A program made the translations under genes and the position numbers. A DNA stretch of 64,000 nt from Altererythrobacter sp. ZODW24 (GTDB lineage Bacteria > Pseudomonadota > Alphaproteobacteria > Sphingomonadales > Sphingomonadaceae), in NCBI RefSeq assembly GCF_003344885.1, contig NZ_CP031155.1, forward strand, positions 1,826,001 to 1,890,000, given 5' to 3'. A model generated the notes under the pieces. That model worked only from the letters and a program-made list of their open reading frames with translations, had not been told where the DNA came from and made no database searches. Below are positions 16,956-26,352 of this stretch, piece by piece; position 1 is the stretch's first letter, and the number at the start of each line of letters is the position of its first letter.

Positions 16956-19262
16956 ATGGCCGAAGCGGACGCCGCGGTAGAAGAGAAGAATGTAAGGCTG
17001 CAAGTCGCGGCAGCACGGCAGGAGGAAAGCGGACAGGGCATCGCCCGGATGCCCAAATCCGCCTTTGCAGCGCTCGGTATTGCCGAAGGTGACCTGGTGG
17101 AAATCACTGGAAAGCGTTCAACGCCTGCGATTGCTGCTCCGGCCTATCCCGAAGATCAGGCGCTGGATGTTATCCGGCTCGATGGCCTGCAGCGCGCCAA
17201 TGCCGAGACCGGTTCGGGCGAACACGTAAAAGTAGCTAAGGTTGAATCGCGTGCCGCAACGCGGGTTGTCTTCGCACCTGCACAACGTGAAATGCGGTTG
17301 CAGGGGCCGACACAGGCCCTGAAGCGTAACTTCTTCCGCAAGCCGCTAGTGACCGGCGATCTGGTTGCGACGACTGGCCAGCAGCCTGTGCAGAACATGC
17401 CCGACGAAGTGCGCCGCATGTTCAACCAACCTGCCTATGCGCTCACCCAAATCCGTCTGCGTGTGGTATCGACCGTGCCCAAGGGCGTGGTCCATATTGA
17501 CGAGAATACCGAAGTCGAACTCCGCGCCGAATTTGCCGAGGCCAATGAAGGCCGCGCGGTCGTGAACTATGATGATGTCGGCGGCATGGGCGATACGATC
17601 CAGCAGCTGCGCGAAATGGTCGAACTGCCGCTGCGCTTCCCTGAAATATTCACCCGGCTAGGCGTCGATCCGCCGCGCGGCGTGCTTCTTCATGGCCCTC
17701 CCGGTACCGGTAAGACGCGCCTCGCGCAGGCGGTCGCGAATGAAAGCGACGCTGAATTTTTCACCATCAACGGACCTGAGATCATGGGCAGCGCCTATGG
17801 TGAGAGTGAAAAGCGGCTGCGCGAAGTCTTCGAAGAAGCAGCCCGTGCCGCGCCTTCGATCCTGTTTATTGACGAGATCGACTCCATCGCTCCCAAGCGC
17901 GGCCAGGTTCAAGGCGAGGCTGAGAAGCGCTTGGTGGCACAGCTGCTGACGCTGATGGACGGCCTCGAATCGCGCGTGAATCTGGTGATTATCGCCGCGA
18001 CCAACCGCCCCGATGCTATCGACGAAGCGCTCCGCCGTCCGGGCCGGTTTGACCGCGAAATCATTATCGGTGTTCCGGATGAAAAAGGTCGCCGCGAAAT
18101 CCTCGCCATTCATACCCGCGGTATGCCGCTGGGCGATCAGGTGGATCTGAAAGAGCTCGCGCGCACCACCCATGGCTTCGTCGGGGCTGACATTGCTTCG
18201 CTCACCCGGGAGGCGGCCATCGAAGCTGTCCGCCGGATCATGCCTAAGCTTGATTTGGACGAACGGACCATTCCGCCTGAAGTGCTCGAGGACCTGTCCG
18301 TTACGCGTGAAGACTTTGTCGATGCGCTCAAGCGTGTCCAACCTTCCGCCATGCGCGAAGTCATGGTGCAAGTTCCAGATGTGGGCTGGGACGATTTGGG
18401 CGGGCTCGACGATGCGCGCGACAAATTGCACGAGGGCATCGAGCTTCCGCTCAAGAATTCTGACACGTTCCGCCGCCTGGGTATCCGCCCGGCCAAGGGC
18501 TTTCTGCTCTATGGCCCACCCGGTACCGGCAAAACCTTGCTGGCCAAGGCTGTTGCCAAGGAAGCTCAAGCCAACTTCATATCCATGAAGAGCAGTGATT
18601 TGCTAAGCAAATGGTTCGGCGAAAGCGAGCAGCAGATCGCCAAGATGTTCGCCCGTGCCCGCGCGGTCGCGCCCTGCATTATCTTTATCGACGAGATCGA
18701 CAGTCTGGTTCCGGCACGCGGCTCAGGCAGCTCTGAACCGCAAGTCACCGCCCGCGTGGTCAACACCATTTTGGCGGAAATGGACGGGATGGAGGAATTG
18801 CAGTCCGTTGTCGTCATTGGCGCCACCAACCGCCCCGCCTTAGTCGATCCAGCATTGCTGCGTCCGGGGCGTTTTGACGAGCTCGTCTATGTCGGCACGC
18901 CCGACAAGAAGGGCCGCGAGCACATCCTCAAGATACACACGCGCAATATGCCTTTGGCGAAGGATGTTGATCTGACCCTCGTTGCCGGAAAGACCGAACG
19001 CTTTACCGGTGCCGATCTTGAAGACGTGGTCCGCCGCGCCGGCCTTGTCGCCATTCGCCGTGCCGGATCAGATGCCAAGGAAGTCAAGAAAGCCGACTTT
19101 ACCGAAGCCTTGGAAGATTCCCGCGCGACTGTGACTGCCAAGATGGAGCAGGAATACTCCAAGATGAAGGGCGAGCTGAAGAAGCGCGCTGCAGCGGTCA
19201 ATCCAATCGGCTTTTTACACGATGGGATGTTTGAACCGACACGCGACAGCAAACACGACTGA
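16956..19262 (+). CDS. CDC48/VCP-type double AAA+ ATPase
   Basis: 768 residues with the full CDC48 layout: N-terminal double-psi barrel (about 10-95, VRLQVAAARQEESGQGIARM then LGIAEGDLVEITGKR), CDC48_2 domain (about 100-190), D1 and D2 ATPase rings. Walker A is GPPGTGKTRLA near residue 246 and [11 protein letters not shown] near 518; Walker B is [12 protein letters not shown] and IIFIDEIDSLVP; the ASR-region arginines ([22 protein letters not shown]) are present. Such unfoldases pull substrates from complexes or membranes. The family is archaeal/eukaryotic in origin but occurs in scattered bacteria. AGGAG before this ATG fixes the start. No partner protease is adjacent. Confidence 0.95.
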   Translation: MAEADAAVEEKNVRLQVAAARQEESGQGIARMPKSAFAALGIAEGDLVEITGKRSTPAIAAPAYPEDQALDVIRLDGLQRANAETGSGEHVKVAKVESRAATRVVFAPAQREMRLQGPTQALKRNFFRKPLVTGDLVATTGQQPVQNMPDEVRRMFNQPAYALTQIRLRVVSTVPKGVVHIDENTEVELRAEFAEANEGRAVVNYDDVGGMGDTIQQLREMVELPLRFPEIFTRLGVDPPRGVLLHGPPGTGKTRLAQAVANESDAEFFTINGPEIMGSAYGESEKRLREVFEEAARAAPSILFIDEIDSIAPKRGQVQGEAEKRLVAQLLTLMDGLESRVNLVIIAATNRPDAIDEALRRPGRFDREIIIGVPDEKGRREILAIHTRGMPLGDQVDLKELARTTHGFVGADIASLTREAAIEAVRRIMPKLDLDERTIPPEVLEDLSVTREDFVDALKRVQPSAMREVMVQVPDVGWDDLGGLDDARDKLHEGIELPLKNSDTFRRLGIRPAKGFLLYGPPGTGKTLLAKAVAKEAQANFISMKSSDLLSKWFGESEQQIAKMFARARAVAPCIIFIDEIDSLVPARGSGSSEPQVTARVVNTILAEMDGMEELQSVVVIGATNRPALVDPALLRPGRFDELVYVGTPDKKGREHILKIHTRNMPLAKDVDLTLVAGKTERFTGADLEDVVRRAGLVAIRRAGSDAKEVKKADFTEALEDSRATVTAKMEQEYSKMKGELKKRAAAVNPIGFLHDGMFEPTRDSKHD

Positions 19263-19293
19263 TTGTGCGCGAATGACGTCTAGTCGGAGGTGG

Positions 19294-20370
19294 CTATTTT
19301 GCCACCTTCGCATTGGCGGCCTCGACCTCCAGCCTGTGATGGATCAAGGCATCGGGCATTTCCGTCCTGAGCCAGCCGACCATATGTTCGCGTACGATGC
19401 AGCGCAATTCGAACAGTGTGCCAATTGTATTCGCACTGATAGCCAGACGCAGTTCGATTGATTCAGGATATGCCTCGGTCATCAGCAACTTCGCCGTCCG
19501 GCCATCCCACAATTCATGCGCCTCTAAAAACCGGATGAACTCTGTGCGGATCGGTTCGACTTGTGTCGCCGGGTCAAGATGGAGGAAAACAGGCCCGGTC
19601 AGTTTCTCGCTCTGCCGTGACCAGTTTTCGAAACTATCGTCGAAGAAGCGGCTCGTAGGCACGATGACCGCACGCTCGTCCCAAATGCGCATGACCACAA
19701 AGCTCATCCGAATTTCTTCTACTCGGCCTGTGTGTCCATCAACCACGATAAGATCGCCGAGGCGCAGTGGTTCGGTGATCGCCATTTGCAGGCCGGAAAT
19801 CAGCGATTTCAGTGCCGGCTGGGCAGCGGCGCCCACCGCTAAAGCAGCAAGGCCGGCGGATGCCATCAATGTAACACCGATATTGCGAACTTGCGGAATG
19901 CCAAGCAGCATCAGTCCGACCGTAACAAAGATGATCCCGAAGGCAGCCAATCTGCTGAGAATGGCCACGCGGGTCTTTCGGCTGCGGGCAGCGGCAAGGT
20001 CGTCATATGCTTCGGCCTGAAGCTCAAGTGCAGCGGTAAATGCCCGAACAATCGACAGCACGACCCAACCGAGTAGAGCGGGAACCACGAAGCGGGCGAC
20101 CTGATCCCAAACCATTCCGACGAGGCGATCGGATTCGGCCACCAGCGAAATAGCGACGGCGATGAATGACCAGCGCATCGGCCGGTACAACTTGGCGAAC
20201 AGCAATGTGTCGGCTTCTGTATTCGTTTTGCTAGCGATGCCCTTCAGGATCGCAAAAATCACCCGGTGAAGGACCAGCGCGATAAGCAACGCAATACCGA
20301 GCGCAATTGCCGCTTTGACTGCCGCGCTCCAGCTAAGTCCCCATGAGGAGAAATCAATTAGATCAATCAT
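19294..20370 (-). CDS. MscS-family mechanosensitive channel
   Basis: 358 residues. Several membrane helices cover about residues 10-190, the last being the glycine/alanine-rich pore helix (LMASAGLAALAVGAAAQPALKSLISGLQ). Then comes the MscS beta domain (ITEPLRLGDLIVVDGHTGRVEEI, VPTSRFFDDSFENWSR) and a C-terminal alpha/beta part ending at residue 358. It opens under membrane tension during osmotic downshock. It is convergent with the CDC48-like gene; an AGGTGGC/GCCACCT hairpin overlaps its stop codon. Confidence 0.94.
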   Translation of the reverse strand: MIDLIDFSSWGLSWSAAVKAAIALGIALLIALVLHRVIFAILKGIASKTNTEADTLLFAKLYRPMRWSFIAVAISLVAESDRLVGMVWDQVARFVVPALLGWVVLSIVRAFTAALELQAEAYDDLAAARSRKTRVAILSRLAAFGIIFVTVGLMLLGIPQVRNIGVTLMASAGLAALAVGAAAQPALKSLISGLQMAITEPLRLGDLIVVDGHTGRVEEIRMSFVVMRIWDERAVIVPTSRFFDDSFENWSRQSEKLTGPVFLHLDPATQVEPIRTEFIRFLEAHELWDGRTAKLLMTEAYPESIELRLAISANTIGTLFELRCIVREHMVGWLRTEMPDALIHHRLEVEAANAKVAK

Positions 20371-20406
20371 GCAGCGCCCCTAACGCGCCACTTCGCACGC
20401 TGGCAA

Positions 20407-21702
20407 CTATTCCTTGAGCGGGAAACGGATGTCTATGCGGGCACCATTGTCGTCGAAGCTGCGCTCGATGCTGCCTTGAAGTTGCCGTGCGGCACTGGTC
20501 ATTAGCAAGCTGCCAAAGCCTTCGCGTGTTCCCGGCTCGCATTTCTCACTGCAAAATTCGCGCCATTCGATAATCAGATCACCGCCAGATATCTCCCATC
20601 TGACATCGACGCGGCCGCCATCTGCCCATGCGCCATATTTGACCGCGTTAGTGGTCAGTTCGTGCAGGACTAGCCCCAGCGGTGTAACGTGCTTAGCTGG
20701 CAAACGCACCGTAGATCCTTCTAGGGAATAACCGCGTGCCTCTGAGCTATAGGGTGCAAAGCTGGTTTCAATCAGAGTCTGCAGCTCGGCTAGGGGCTGT
20801 TCCGGCGAGCCCTGTGTTACTTCATGCGCCGTCAGCAAGGCATGTATCCGCTCTGAAATGCGGTCAATAACGGGCTTGGACTCGGGAGCATCACGGCCCG
20901 TCATCCGCACGATCGCCAAGATTACCGCGAAGATGTTCTTGACCCGGTGGTTGAGCTCACGCGCCAGCAAGTCGGCGCGGTCACGTGCTTGGCCCAGCGC
21001 AGCGGCGTTGGCTGCCTCAGCCTCTGCCCGCGCGGCGCGTGAAGCCTGCTCGAAACCGAAGATCAGCGCGATCAGGATCAACAGGAAAAGCCCGCCCAGC
21101 AGCGGTAGAACCCGGCCTTCTGTAATGGCCGTCTGGGCCGTCGCATCTGCGAGCAGGCGGTTCTCCATATTTTCCATTTGCCGGATATTCTGGCGCAGGC
21201 TTTGCATTGTCTCTTGATTGGATCCCACCAGAATGCTTCGCCGGGCGTCGCGTAATTGCCCGGAAGCAATCAACTCGACCGATTGCTCCAGTTCAGTGAA
21301 CTTCTCTTCCGCATCTGCTTCGATCAGCTTGTAAAGCTCGGCCTGCCGCTGGGTCCTGTCCGGCCCCAGCAAACTATCGAGCCTGCCTAGAGAGCTGCGA
21401 TAGCTTTCCTGCCCGACCGTATAAGGGGTCAGATATTGGCGGTTGAGCGTAATGAAATAACCGCGCTGCCCGGCCTCTGCATTGATGGCGGCGCGGCTGA
21501 TATTGCGCAGCTCAAGCAAGACCTCATTGGTCCGTTGCATTTGCTGGCGCTCTTTGCGCTCGGCCTCGACTGTCTCGTAAATCAGGACAATCGATCCGAG
21601 CAGCGATGCCGCGATGATCAGGAAAACCAGCAGCGTGCGCCAATTGGCCAGACGCAGCAGGCCGGTGCGCCTCTTGCGCCTGATTTCAGCGCCGCCGTTC
21701 AT
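20407..21702 (-). CDS. CHASE3-domain sensor histidine kinase (HWE/HisKA_2 type)
   Basis: 431 residues. Membrane helix at about 22-44, a periplasmic CHASE3 four-helix sensor (about 50-185, with NAEAGQRGYFITLNRQYLTPY), a second helix near 195-215, then the dimerisation domain with the phospho-acceptor in ARELNHRVKNIFAVI near residue 243. The ATPase domain has LVLHELTTNAVKYGA and the WRE motif (IIEWREF), which define the HWE branch. These kinases often feed the general stress response or light/redox circuits in alphaproteobacteria. No response regulator is adjacent. It lies 30 bases past polA on the same strand, 36 before mscS. Confidence 0.93.
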   Translation of the reverse strand: MNGGAEIRRKRRTGLLRLANWRTLLVFLIIAASLLGSIVLIYETVEAERKERQQMQRTNEVLLELRNISRAAINAEAGQRGYFITLNRQYLTPYTVGQESYRSSLGRLDSLLGPDRTQRQAELYKLIEADAEEKFTELEQSVELIASGQLRDARRSILVGSNQETMQSLRQNIRQMENMENRLLADATAQTAITEGRVLPLLGGLFLLILIALIFGFEQASRAARAEAEAANAAALGQARDRADLLARELNHRVKNIFAVILAIVRMTGRDAPESKPVIDRISERIHALLTAHEVTQGSPEQPLAELQTLIETSFAPYSSEARGYSLEGSTVRLPAKHVTPLGLVLHELTTNAVKYGAWADGGRVDVRWEISGGDLIIEWREFCSEKCEPGTREGFGSLLMTSAARQLQGSIERSFDDNGARIDIRFPLKE

Positions 21703-21732
21703 GGGCTGTCCTGATTGTCGGAGCCTTCATCT

Positions 21733-24585
21733 CTAATGCGCAGCATCCCAGCTGATGCCATGCCCGATCTCGATGCCAAGCGGGACATCAAGCTTCACTG
21801 CGGGTTGTGCGGCATTGGCCATAACCTGTTCTATCACAGGCTTGGCGGCTTCGACATCGCCTTCTGGCACTTCGAAAACCAGTTCATCGTGCACTTGCAG
21901 TAACATCCGAACACTCCTGAGCCCTGCCTCGGCAAGCGCGGGGTTCATGCGGACCATCGCGCGCTTGATGATATCGGCGCTAGTGCCTTGGATCGGCGCG
22001 TTGATGGCTGCGCGTTCGCTGCCTTGCCGCTCGTTGGGGTTCTTGGATGAAATGCGCGGGAACCATGTCTTGCGGCCAAATAAAGTCTCGGAATAGCCCT
22101 TCTCGCGCACGCTTTCCAAAGTCGCATGCATGTAGCGCTGGATACCGGGGAAGCGTTCGAAGTAGCGGTCGATCATGGCCTGCGCCTCGTCCGCTTCGAC
22201 TTCCAGCCGGCCGGCGAGCCCCCAACGGCTGATGCCATAGAGGATCGCGAAGTTGATGGTCTTGGCCTGGGCGCGGGTTTCGCGCGTCACTTCGCCAAAC
22301 AGCTCGTTGGCCGTGCGATTGTGAATGTCCTCGCCTGCCGCAAAGGCCGCCTTCAGTTCCGGCACATCGGCCATATGGGCGGCCAGCCGTAATTCGATCT
22401 GGCTGTAATCGGCGGCCATCAACACATTCCCCTTGTCGGCAACGAAAGCCTGACGGATCTGACGGCCAATGGCGGTACGGATGGGGATGTTCTGCAGGTT
22501 CGGATCGGTTGAAGACAGTCTCCCGGTCTGCGCGCCTGCCAGCATATAGGATGTGTGGACCCGCTGCGTATCGGGATTGATCGCGGCCTGTAGCGCGTCG
22601 GTATAGGTGCTTTTCAGCTTGGCGAGTTGGCGCCATTCGAGAACCTTGGTGGCAACTTCGGCGCCCTGTCCCGCGAGCTTTTCCAGCATGTTCTGATCGG
22701 TCGAATATTGCCCGCTCTTGCCTTTGCGTCCGCCCTTGTAACCCAGCTTGTCGAACAACACTTCGCCCAGCTGCTTGGGGCTCCCAATGGTAAACTCCTG
22801 TCCGGCTGCCGCGTGGATTTCCTTCTCCAGTCCGGCGATGGTTTCGGCGAATTCGCCTGACAGACGGGCCAGTGCCTCGCGGTCTACCTTGATGCCGTGA
22901 CGCTCCATTCCCGCGACAACGGGGATCAAAGGGCGATCGACGCGCTCATAGACCATCGAGGAGTGTTCGATGGCGAGGCGCGGCTTGAGCAGTTTGTACA
23001 AGCGCCAAGTTACGTCAGCGTCCTCGGCGGCATATTCGGTCGCCTTGTCCAGCGGCACTTCGCCGAAGGGGATCTGCTTCTTGCCGGTGCCGCAAACCTC
23101 TTTGAATGTCAGCGGCGTATGACCGAGATGGCGCTGGCTGAGCTCGTCCATACCGTGTCCGCCGCCGATCCCGTCGAGCGAACGGCCCGCGTCGAGGTCG
23201 AAGCTGATGACCATTGTGTCGTCGACCGGCGCGACTTGGATGTCATGCCGGGCAAGGATGTTGAGATCATATTTGAAGTTCTGGCCGACTTTTACGACAG
23301 CCTCGCTTTCAAGGAGCGGCTTCAAGGCGGCGAGGGCTGCGTCCAGATCCACTTGCTTGGGCTTCTCCGCAAACATATCCGTGCCGCCGTGGCCTAGCGG
23401 GACATAACAGGCGTCATTGGGACCCAAAGCGAGACTGAAGCCGACCAAATCCGCACTGATCGCATCGAGCGAATTGGTTTCCGTATCAACCGCAACGAGC
23501 CGTGCAGCGAATGCGCGTTCGATCCATTGCCCAAGCGTGTCCATGTCCTGCACGCAAACATAGGCGCTGCGGTCGACCGCGGGCATTTCCGGCATCGGCT
23601 GGCTATTGCCATTGGGTGAAGCCGCTTCGCCTGCCTTGTCAGCCTTTGCCGGATTGAGATCGTTGTTGCGGTCAGGGCTGCCGCTGCCAGCATCAAGGCG
23701 GCGGAGCAGGCTGGAAAAGCCGTGCGTTTCCAGAAAAGCGGCGAGTGGTTCCTGCGGGATTGTTTCCAGTGCGAAGTCTTCGATGGCGATGGGAAGGTCG
23801 CAATCTTCCTTGAGCGTCACAAGCACCCGGCTAAGCTCTGCCATCTCGCGGCCTTCGAGCATGCGTTCCTTCAACTTCGACTTTTTCATGTCAGGTGCAG
23901 CGTCCAGAGCGGCGGTCAGATTGCCGTGTTCTTGGATCAGCTTGGTCGCAGTCTTCGGGCCGACCCCGTAAATGCCGGGAATATTATCTGCGGTATCGCC
24001 CATGAGCGCGAGCACATCGCCGACCAGATCGGGCGTCACGCCGAATTTCTCCTCGACTTCAGCAACGCCGATGCGCGCGTTCTTCATCGTATCGAGCATG
24101 TCGATCTTGCCGCCGCTGGCCGAATCGGTTCCGACCAACTGCATCAAATCCTTGTCGGAAGAGACGATGGTTACATCCCAACCGCGCGCCGCTGCTGACC
24201 GGGCATAGGATGCGATAATGTCGTCCGCTTCTAGGCCCGCTTCTTCGATGCAAGCGAGGCTAAACGCGCGGGTCGCATCGCGAATCAGCGGGAATTGTGG
24301 CCGCAAGTCTTCGGGCGGCGGGGGGCGGTTAGCCTTATACTCTGGGTAGATCTCATTGCGGAAGCTCTTGGAATCCTTGTCGAGAATCACCGCAAGGTGG
24401 GTCGGACCGTCTGCCTTATTTAGGTCTTCAGCCAGCTTCCACAGCATGGTGGTGTAGCCATAGACCGCTCCGACGGGCGTGCCTTGCTTATTGGTCAGCG
24501 GCGGAAGCCTATGATAAGCGCGGAAAATATAGGCTGAGCCATCAACCAGATACAGATGCTGTTTTGCAGTAGTTTTCTCGGACAT
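21733..24585 (-). CDS. polA: DNA polymerase I
   Basis: 950 residues with all three activities. The 5'-3' flap nuclease covers about 1-300 (LYLVDGSAYIFRAYHRLPPL, GLEADDIIASYA). The 3'-5' exonuclease has an intact DxE (VAVDTETNSLDAI) and YAAEDADVTWRLY, so proofreading should work. Polymerase motifs are A (MAADYSQIELRLAAHM), B (RAQAKTINFAILYGIS) and C (LLQVHDELVFEV). The start is the ATG before SEKTTAKQH; a 41-residue upstream in-frame extension lacks family similarity. It acts in Okazaki fragment maturation and repair. Confidence 0.97.
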   Translation of the reverse strand: MSEKTTAKQHLYLVDGSAYIFRAYHRLPPLTNKQGTPVGAVYGYTTMLWKLAEDLNKADGPTHLAVILDKDSKSFRNEIYPEYKANRPPPPEDLRPQFPLIRDATRAFSLACIEEAGLEADDIIASYARSAAARGWDVTIVSSDKDLMQLVGTDSASGGKIDMLDTMKNARIGVAEVEEKFGVTPDLVGDVLALMGDTADNIPGIYGVGPKTATKLIQEHGNLTAALDAAPDMKKSKLKERMLEGREMAELSRVLVTLKEDCDLPIAIEDFALETIPQEPLAAFLETHGFSSLLRRLDAGSGSPDRNNDLNPAKADKAGEAASPNGNSQPMPEMPAVDRSAYVCVQDMDTLGQWIERAFAARLVAVDTETNSLDAISADLVGFSLALGPNDACYVPLGHGGTDMFAEKPKQVDLDAALAALKPLLESEAVVKVGQNFKYDLNILARHDIQVAPVDDTMVISFDLDAGRSLDGIGGGHGMDELSQRHLGHTPLTFKEVCGTGKKQIPFGEVPLDKATEYAAEDADVTWRLYKLLKPRLAIEHSSMVYERVDRPLIPVVAGMERHGIKVDREALARLSGEFAETIAGLEKEIHAAAGQEFTIGSPKQLGEVLFDKLGYKGGRKGKSGQYSTDQNMLEKLAGQGAEVATKVLEWRQLAKLKSTYTDALQAAINPDTQRVHTSYMLAGAQTGRLSSTDPNLQNIPIRTAIGRQIRQAFVADKGNVLMAADYSQIELRLAAHMADVPELKAAFAAGEDIHNRTANELFGEVTRETRAQAKTINFAILYGISRWGLAGRLEVEADEAQAMIDRYFERFPGIQRYMHATLESVREKGYSETLFGRKTWFPRISSKNPNERQGSERAAINAPIQGTSADIIKRAMVRMNPALAEAGLRSVRMLLQVHDELVFEVPEGDVEAAKPVIEQVMANAAQPAVKLDVPLGIEIGHGISWDAAH

Positions 24586-24695
24586 GAAAGCTTCGTAGCA
24601 GCGCCTGCGCGCGCGGTCAGCCGAATTTCCCACAGGCAAAAGTGGCAGAAAACGGCCAATTATGGCGAAATTAGGCCGAAAAAAGGCAAAAGGGC

Positions 24696-24724
24696 TTGCG
24701 CCGGCCACAATGCCGCCTTATTTA
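24696..24724 (+). promoter_or_regulatory. Possible promoter of the Ala-rich lipoprotein gene
   Basis: TTGCGC (24696-24701), a 17-base spacer, then TATTTA (24719-24724), about 83 bases before the start codon. The -35 is close to alphaproteobacterial housekeeping promoters; the -10 is weak. Confidence 0.35.
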
Positions 24725-24806
24725 GGTCTCGAAGTTTGCGACCAGCAAGCCTCGTATGAAGCAAACCCGCTTCATATCTTTACTCGCTGTTCAAGGAATT
24801 GATCTT

Positions 24807-25067
24807 ATGCGTAAATTCGTAATCGCTACCGCTGCTGTTGCAGCTCTTTCGCTCGCCGCTTGCTCCGAAGGCACAACTGACGCCGCTGGTGAAGCTGCTG
24901 AAGGCGCAATGGCCGACGTAGAAGCCAATGCTGATGCCGCTGGTGAAGCTGTTGAAGGCGCTGCCGACGCAACTGCTGAAGCTGCTGGCGACGCTGCCGA
25001 CGCAACTGCTGAAGCTGCTGACGAAGCAACCGACGCAATGGCCGGTGAAGAAGCCGCTGCTGAATAA
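24807..25067 (+). CDS. Ala/Glu/Asp-rich repeat lipoprotein (86 aa)
   Basis: 86 residues, missed by most family models. A lipoprotein signal MRKFVIATAAVAALSLAAC ends in lipobox LAAC. The mature part is almost only Ala, Glu, Asp, Gly, Thr and Met, with a repeat unit of about nine residues (DATAEAAGDAADATAEAADE), and is strongly acidic. DNA repeats mirror the protein repeat (GACGCAACTGCTGAAGCTGC occurs twice), so copy number may vary. It resembles alanine-zipper outer-membrane lipoproteins in composition, but lacks a heptad Leu pattern. AAGGA precedes the ATG and a strong terminator follows, so it is monocistronic. Confidence 0.8.
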   Translation: MRKFVIATAAVAALSLAACSEGTTDAAGEAAEGAMADVEANADAAGEAVEGAADATAEAAGDAADATAEAADEATDAMAGEEAAAE

Positions 25068-25092
25068 GCTAGCGACTTTCTGAATTAGCGAA

Positions 25093-25120
25093 GGGCGGGG
25101 CCGTAAGGCTCCGCTCTTTT
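25093..25120 (+). terminator. Intrinsic terminator after the Ala-rich lipoprotein
   Basis: GCGGGGCC (25095-25102), loop GTAA, GGCTCCGC (25107-25114), one G-T pair, then TCTTTT. It starts about 25 bases after the lipoprotein stop. Confidence 0.8.
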
Positions 25121-25190
25121 CGTTTGTGCGTTAGATTTATTTGTTTGTTCTGGCCCACTGCCAACAGAATCGCCAGCACCGCTGGCCTGA

Positions 25191-26210
25191 TTAGTTAGCG
25201 GAGCGTGTCCAACCGCGTTGCTGCGGGTTGGTGTAACCTTCGTAGATGGCACTGGCGATCGAGGCGATCTTGGCTTCGCGCCGCGACCTTGTTCCCTGAC
25301 CCGTCACATAAATGGCAACGGCAATCGACCGGCCATCTGGCGCAGTAATCACGCCAATATCGCTCGATGTGTTGTTGAGCGACCCGGTTTTATGAGCGAC
25401 CAGCGCATTGGCGGGCAGCAATTTCGGAATCCGGCGTTTGCCTGTGCGGCACCGTTCCATCGCGCCAATGACAACGCGGCGGCTCGAGGCAGAAAGCCAT
25501 TTGCCTTGATAGAGACCAGACAATAGCTCGACCATTGCACGCGGCGTGGCGCTGTCGCGCTCGTCGATAAATGTGGCCGGATCGAACTCGCCATCATCGC
25601 GCACCAAAGTGGCGATATCGCGGTCGATACGAACTTCTTTGATACCCGAACGGCGCAGCCAAGCATTGACCTTGCCGGTTCCACCAACAGCGGCGAGCAT
25701 CGCATCAGTCGCCGAATTACTACTGCGGGTAATCATGGATTCGATGAGCTCGCGCGCGGTGTAATATTGCCCGCGTTTCACAGGTGCAGCGCGGCTGGAA
25801 TATTTTGCTGAGCGGATCGGGTGGAGCAGCGGATAACGGTCATCCAGCGACCAGCGCCCTTTGTCGACACCCTCAAGAAACGTTGCGGCAATGGCGATTT
25901 TGCTGGTGCTGGCCATCGGGAAACGCTGGTCACCCAAAATAGCAATTTCCCGGCCTGTCGCAAGGTCAACCGCAGCCACGCCAATGCGGCCATTGTCGCC
26001 ATTAGCGAGCATCGCAATCTGTTTTTCAAGTGGCGTATCGTAGCGGGCGGAATAATCACGCGGTGAGCGTGTTTCCGTGCCGAGGGCGTTATCGAATGCG
26101 GATTCGAAATTATAGCCTTGAGCGTTGGCCGGTGCCTGCGCCGAAAATGCCGCAAAGCCCAGCGCTGCAGCAGCAGCGATCTTACCAATTACGCCTCGAA
26201 AATTTCTCAT
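25191..26210 (-). CDS. Class A beta-lactamase-like serine hydrolase lacking Glu166
   Basis: 339 residues with a signal peptide (cleavage near APANAQ, about residue 31). The active-site STSK (S70, K73) lies in PMASTSKIAIAAT, the SDN element is SSN in TRSSNSATD, and KTG is in VAHKTGSLNNTSSD. The omega loop reads RIDRDIATLV where TEM-type enzymes have RxDRxExxLN, so the deacylating Glu166 and Asn170 are replaced by Ile and Val, and the loop is about eight residues longer. Acylation should be possible and hydrolysis slow: it may be a penicillin-binding or carboxypeptidase-like protein rather than a resistance enzyme. It is flanked by unrelated genes. Confidence 0.85.
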   Translation of the reverse strand: MRNFRGVIGKIAAAAALGFAAFSAQAPANAQGYNFESAFDNALGTETRSPRDYSARYDTPLEKQIAMLANGDNGRIGVAAVDLATGREIAILGDQRFPMASTSKIAIAATFLEGVDKGRWSLDDRYPLLHPIRSAKYSSRAAPVKRGQYYTARELIESMITRSSNSATDAMLAAVGGTGKVNAWLRRSGIKEVRIDRDIATLVRDDGEFDPATFIDERDSATPRAMVELLSGLYQGKWLSASSRRVVIGAMERCRTGKRRIPKLLPANALVAHKTGSLNNTSSDIGVITAPDGRSIAVAIYVTGQGTRSRREAKIASIASAIYEGYTNPQQRGWTRSAN

Positions 26211-26352
26211 GCCTGCAAGAATACCTCAATCATGCTTTTCGAATCCTTAACGCTAGGGGATTCCCGCAAACAAGAGCGAATTCGCCACCGCGCGATGAAA
26301 CGGGCTGGAATGACGTCCTGTGGATAAGTCTGCGGCCCTACCAGTGAAATGG

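Noticed and set aside
19285-19310. Intrinsic terminator between the CDC48-like gene and mscS
   Set aside because: The AGGTGGC/GCCACCT stem is good but overlaps the mscS stop codon, and the only T-run is in the loop, so it was not called as a terminator.
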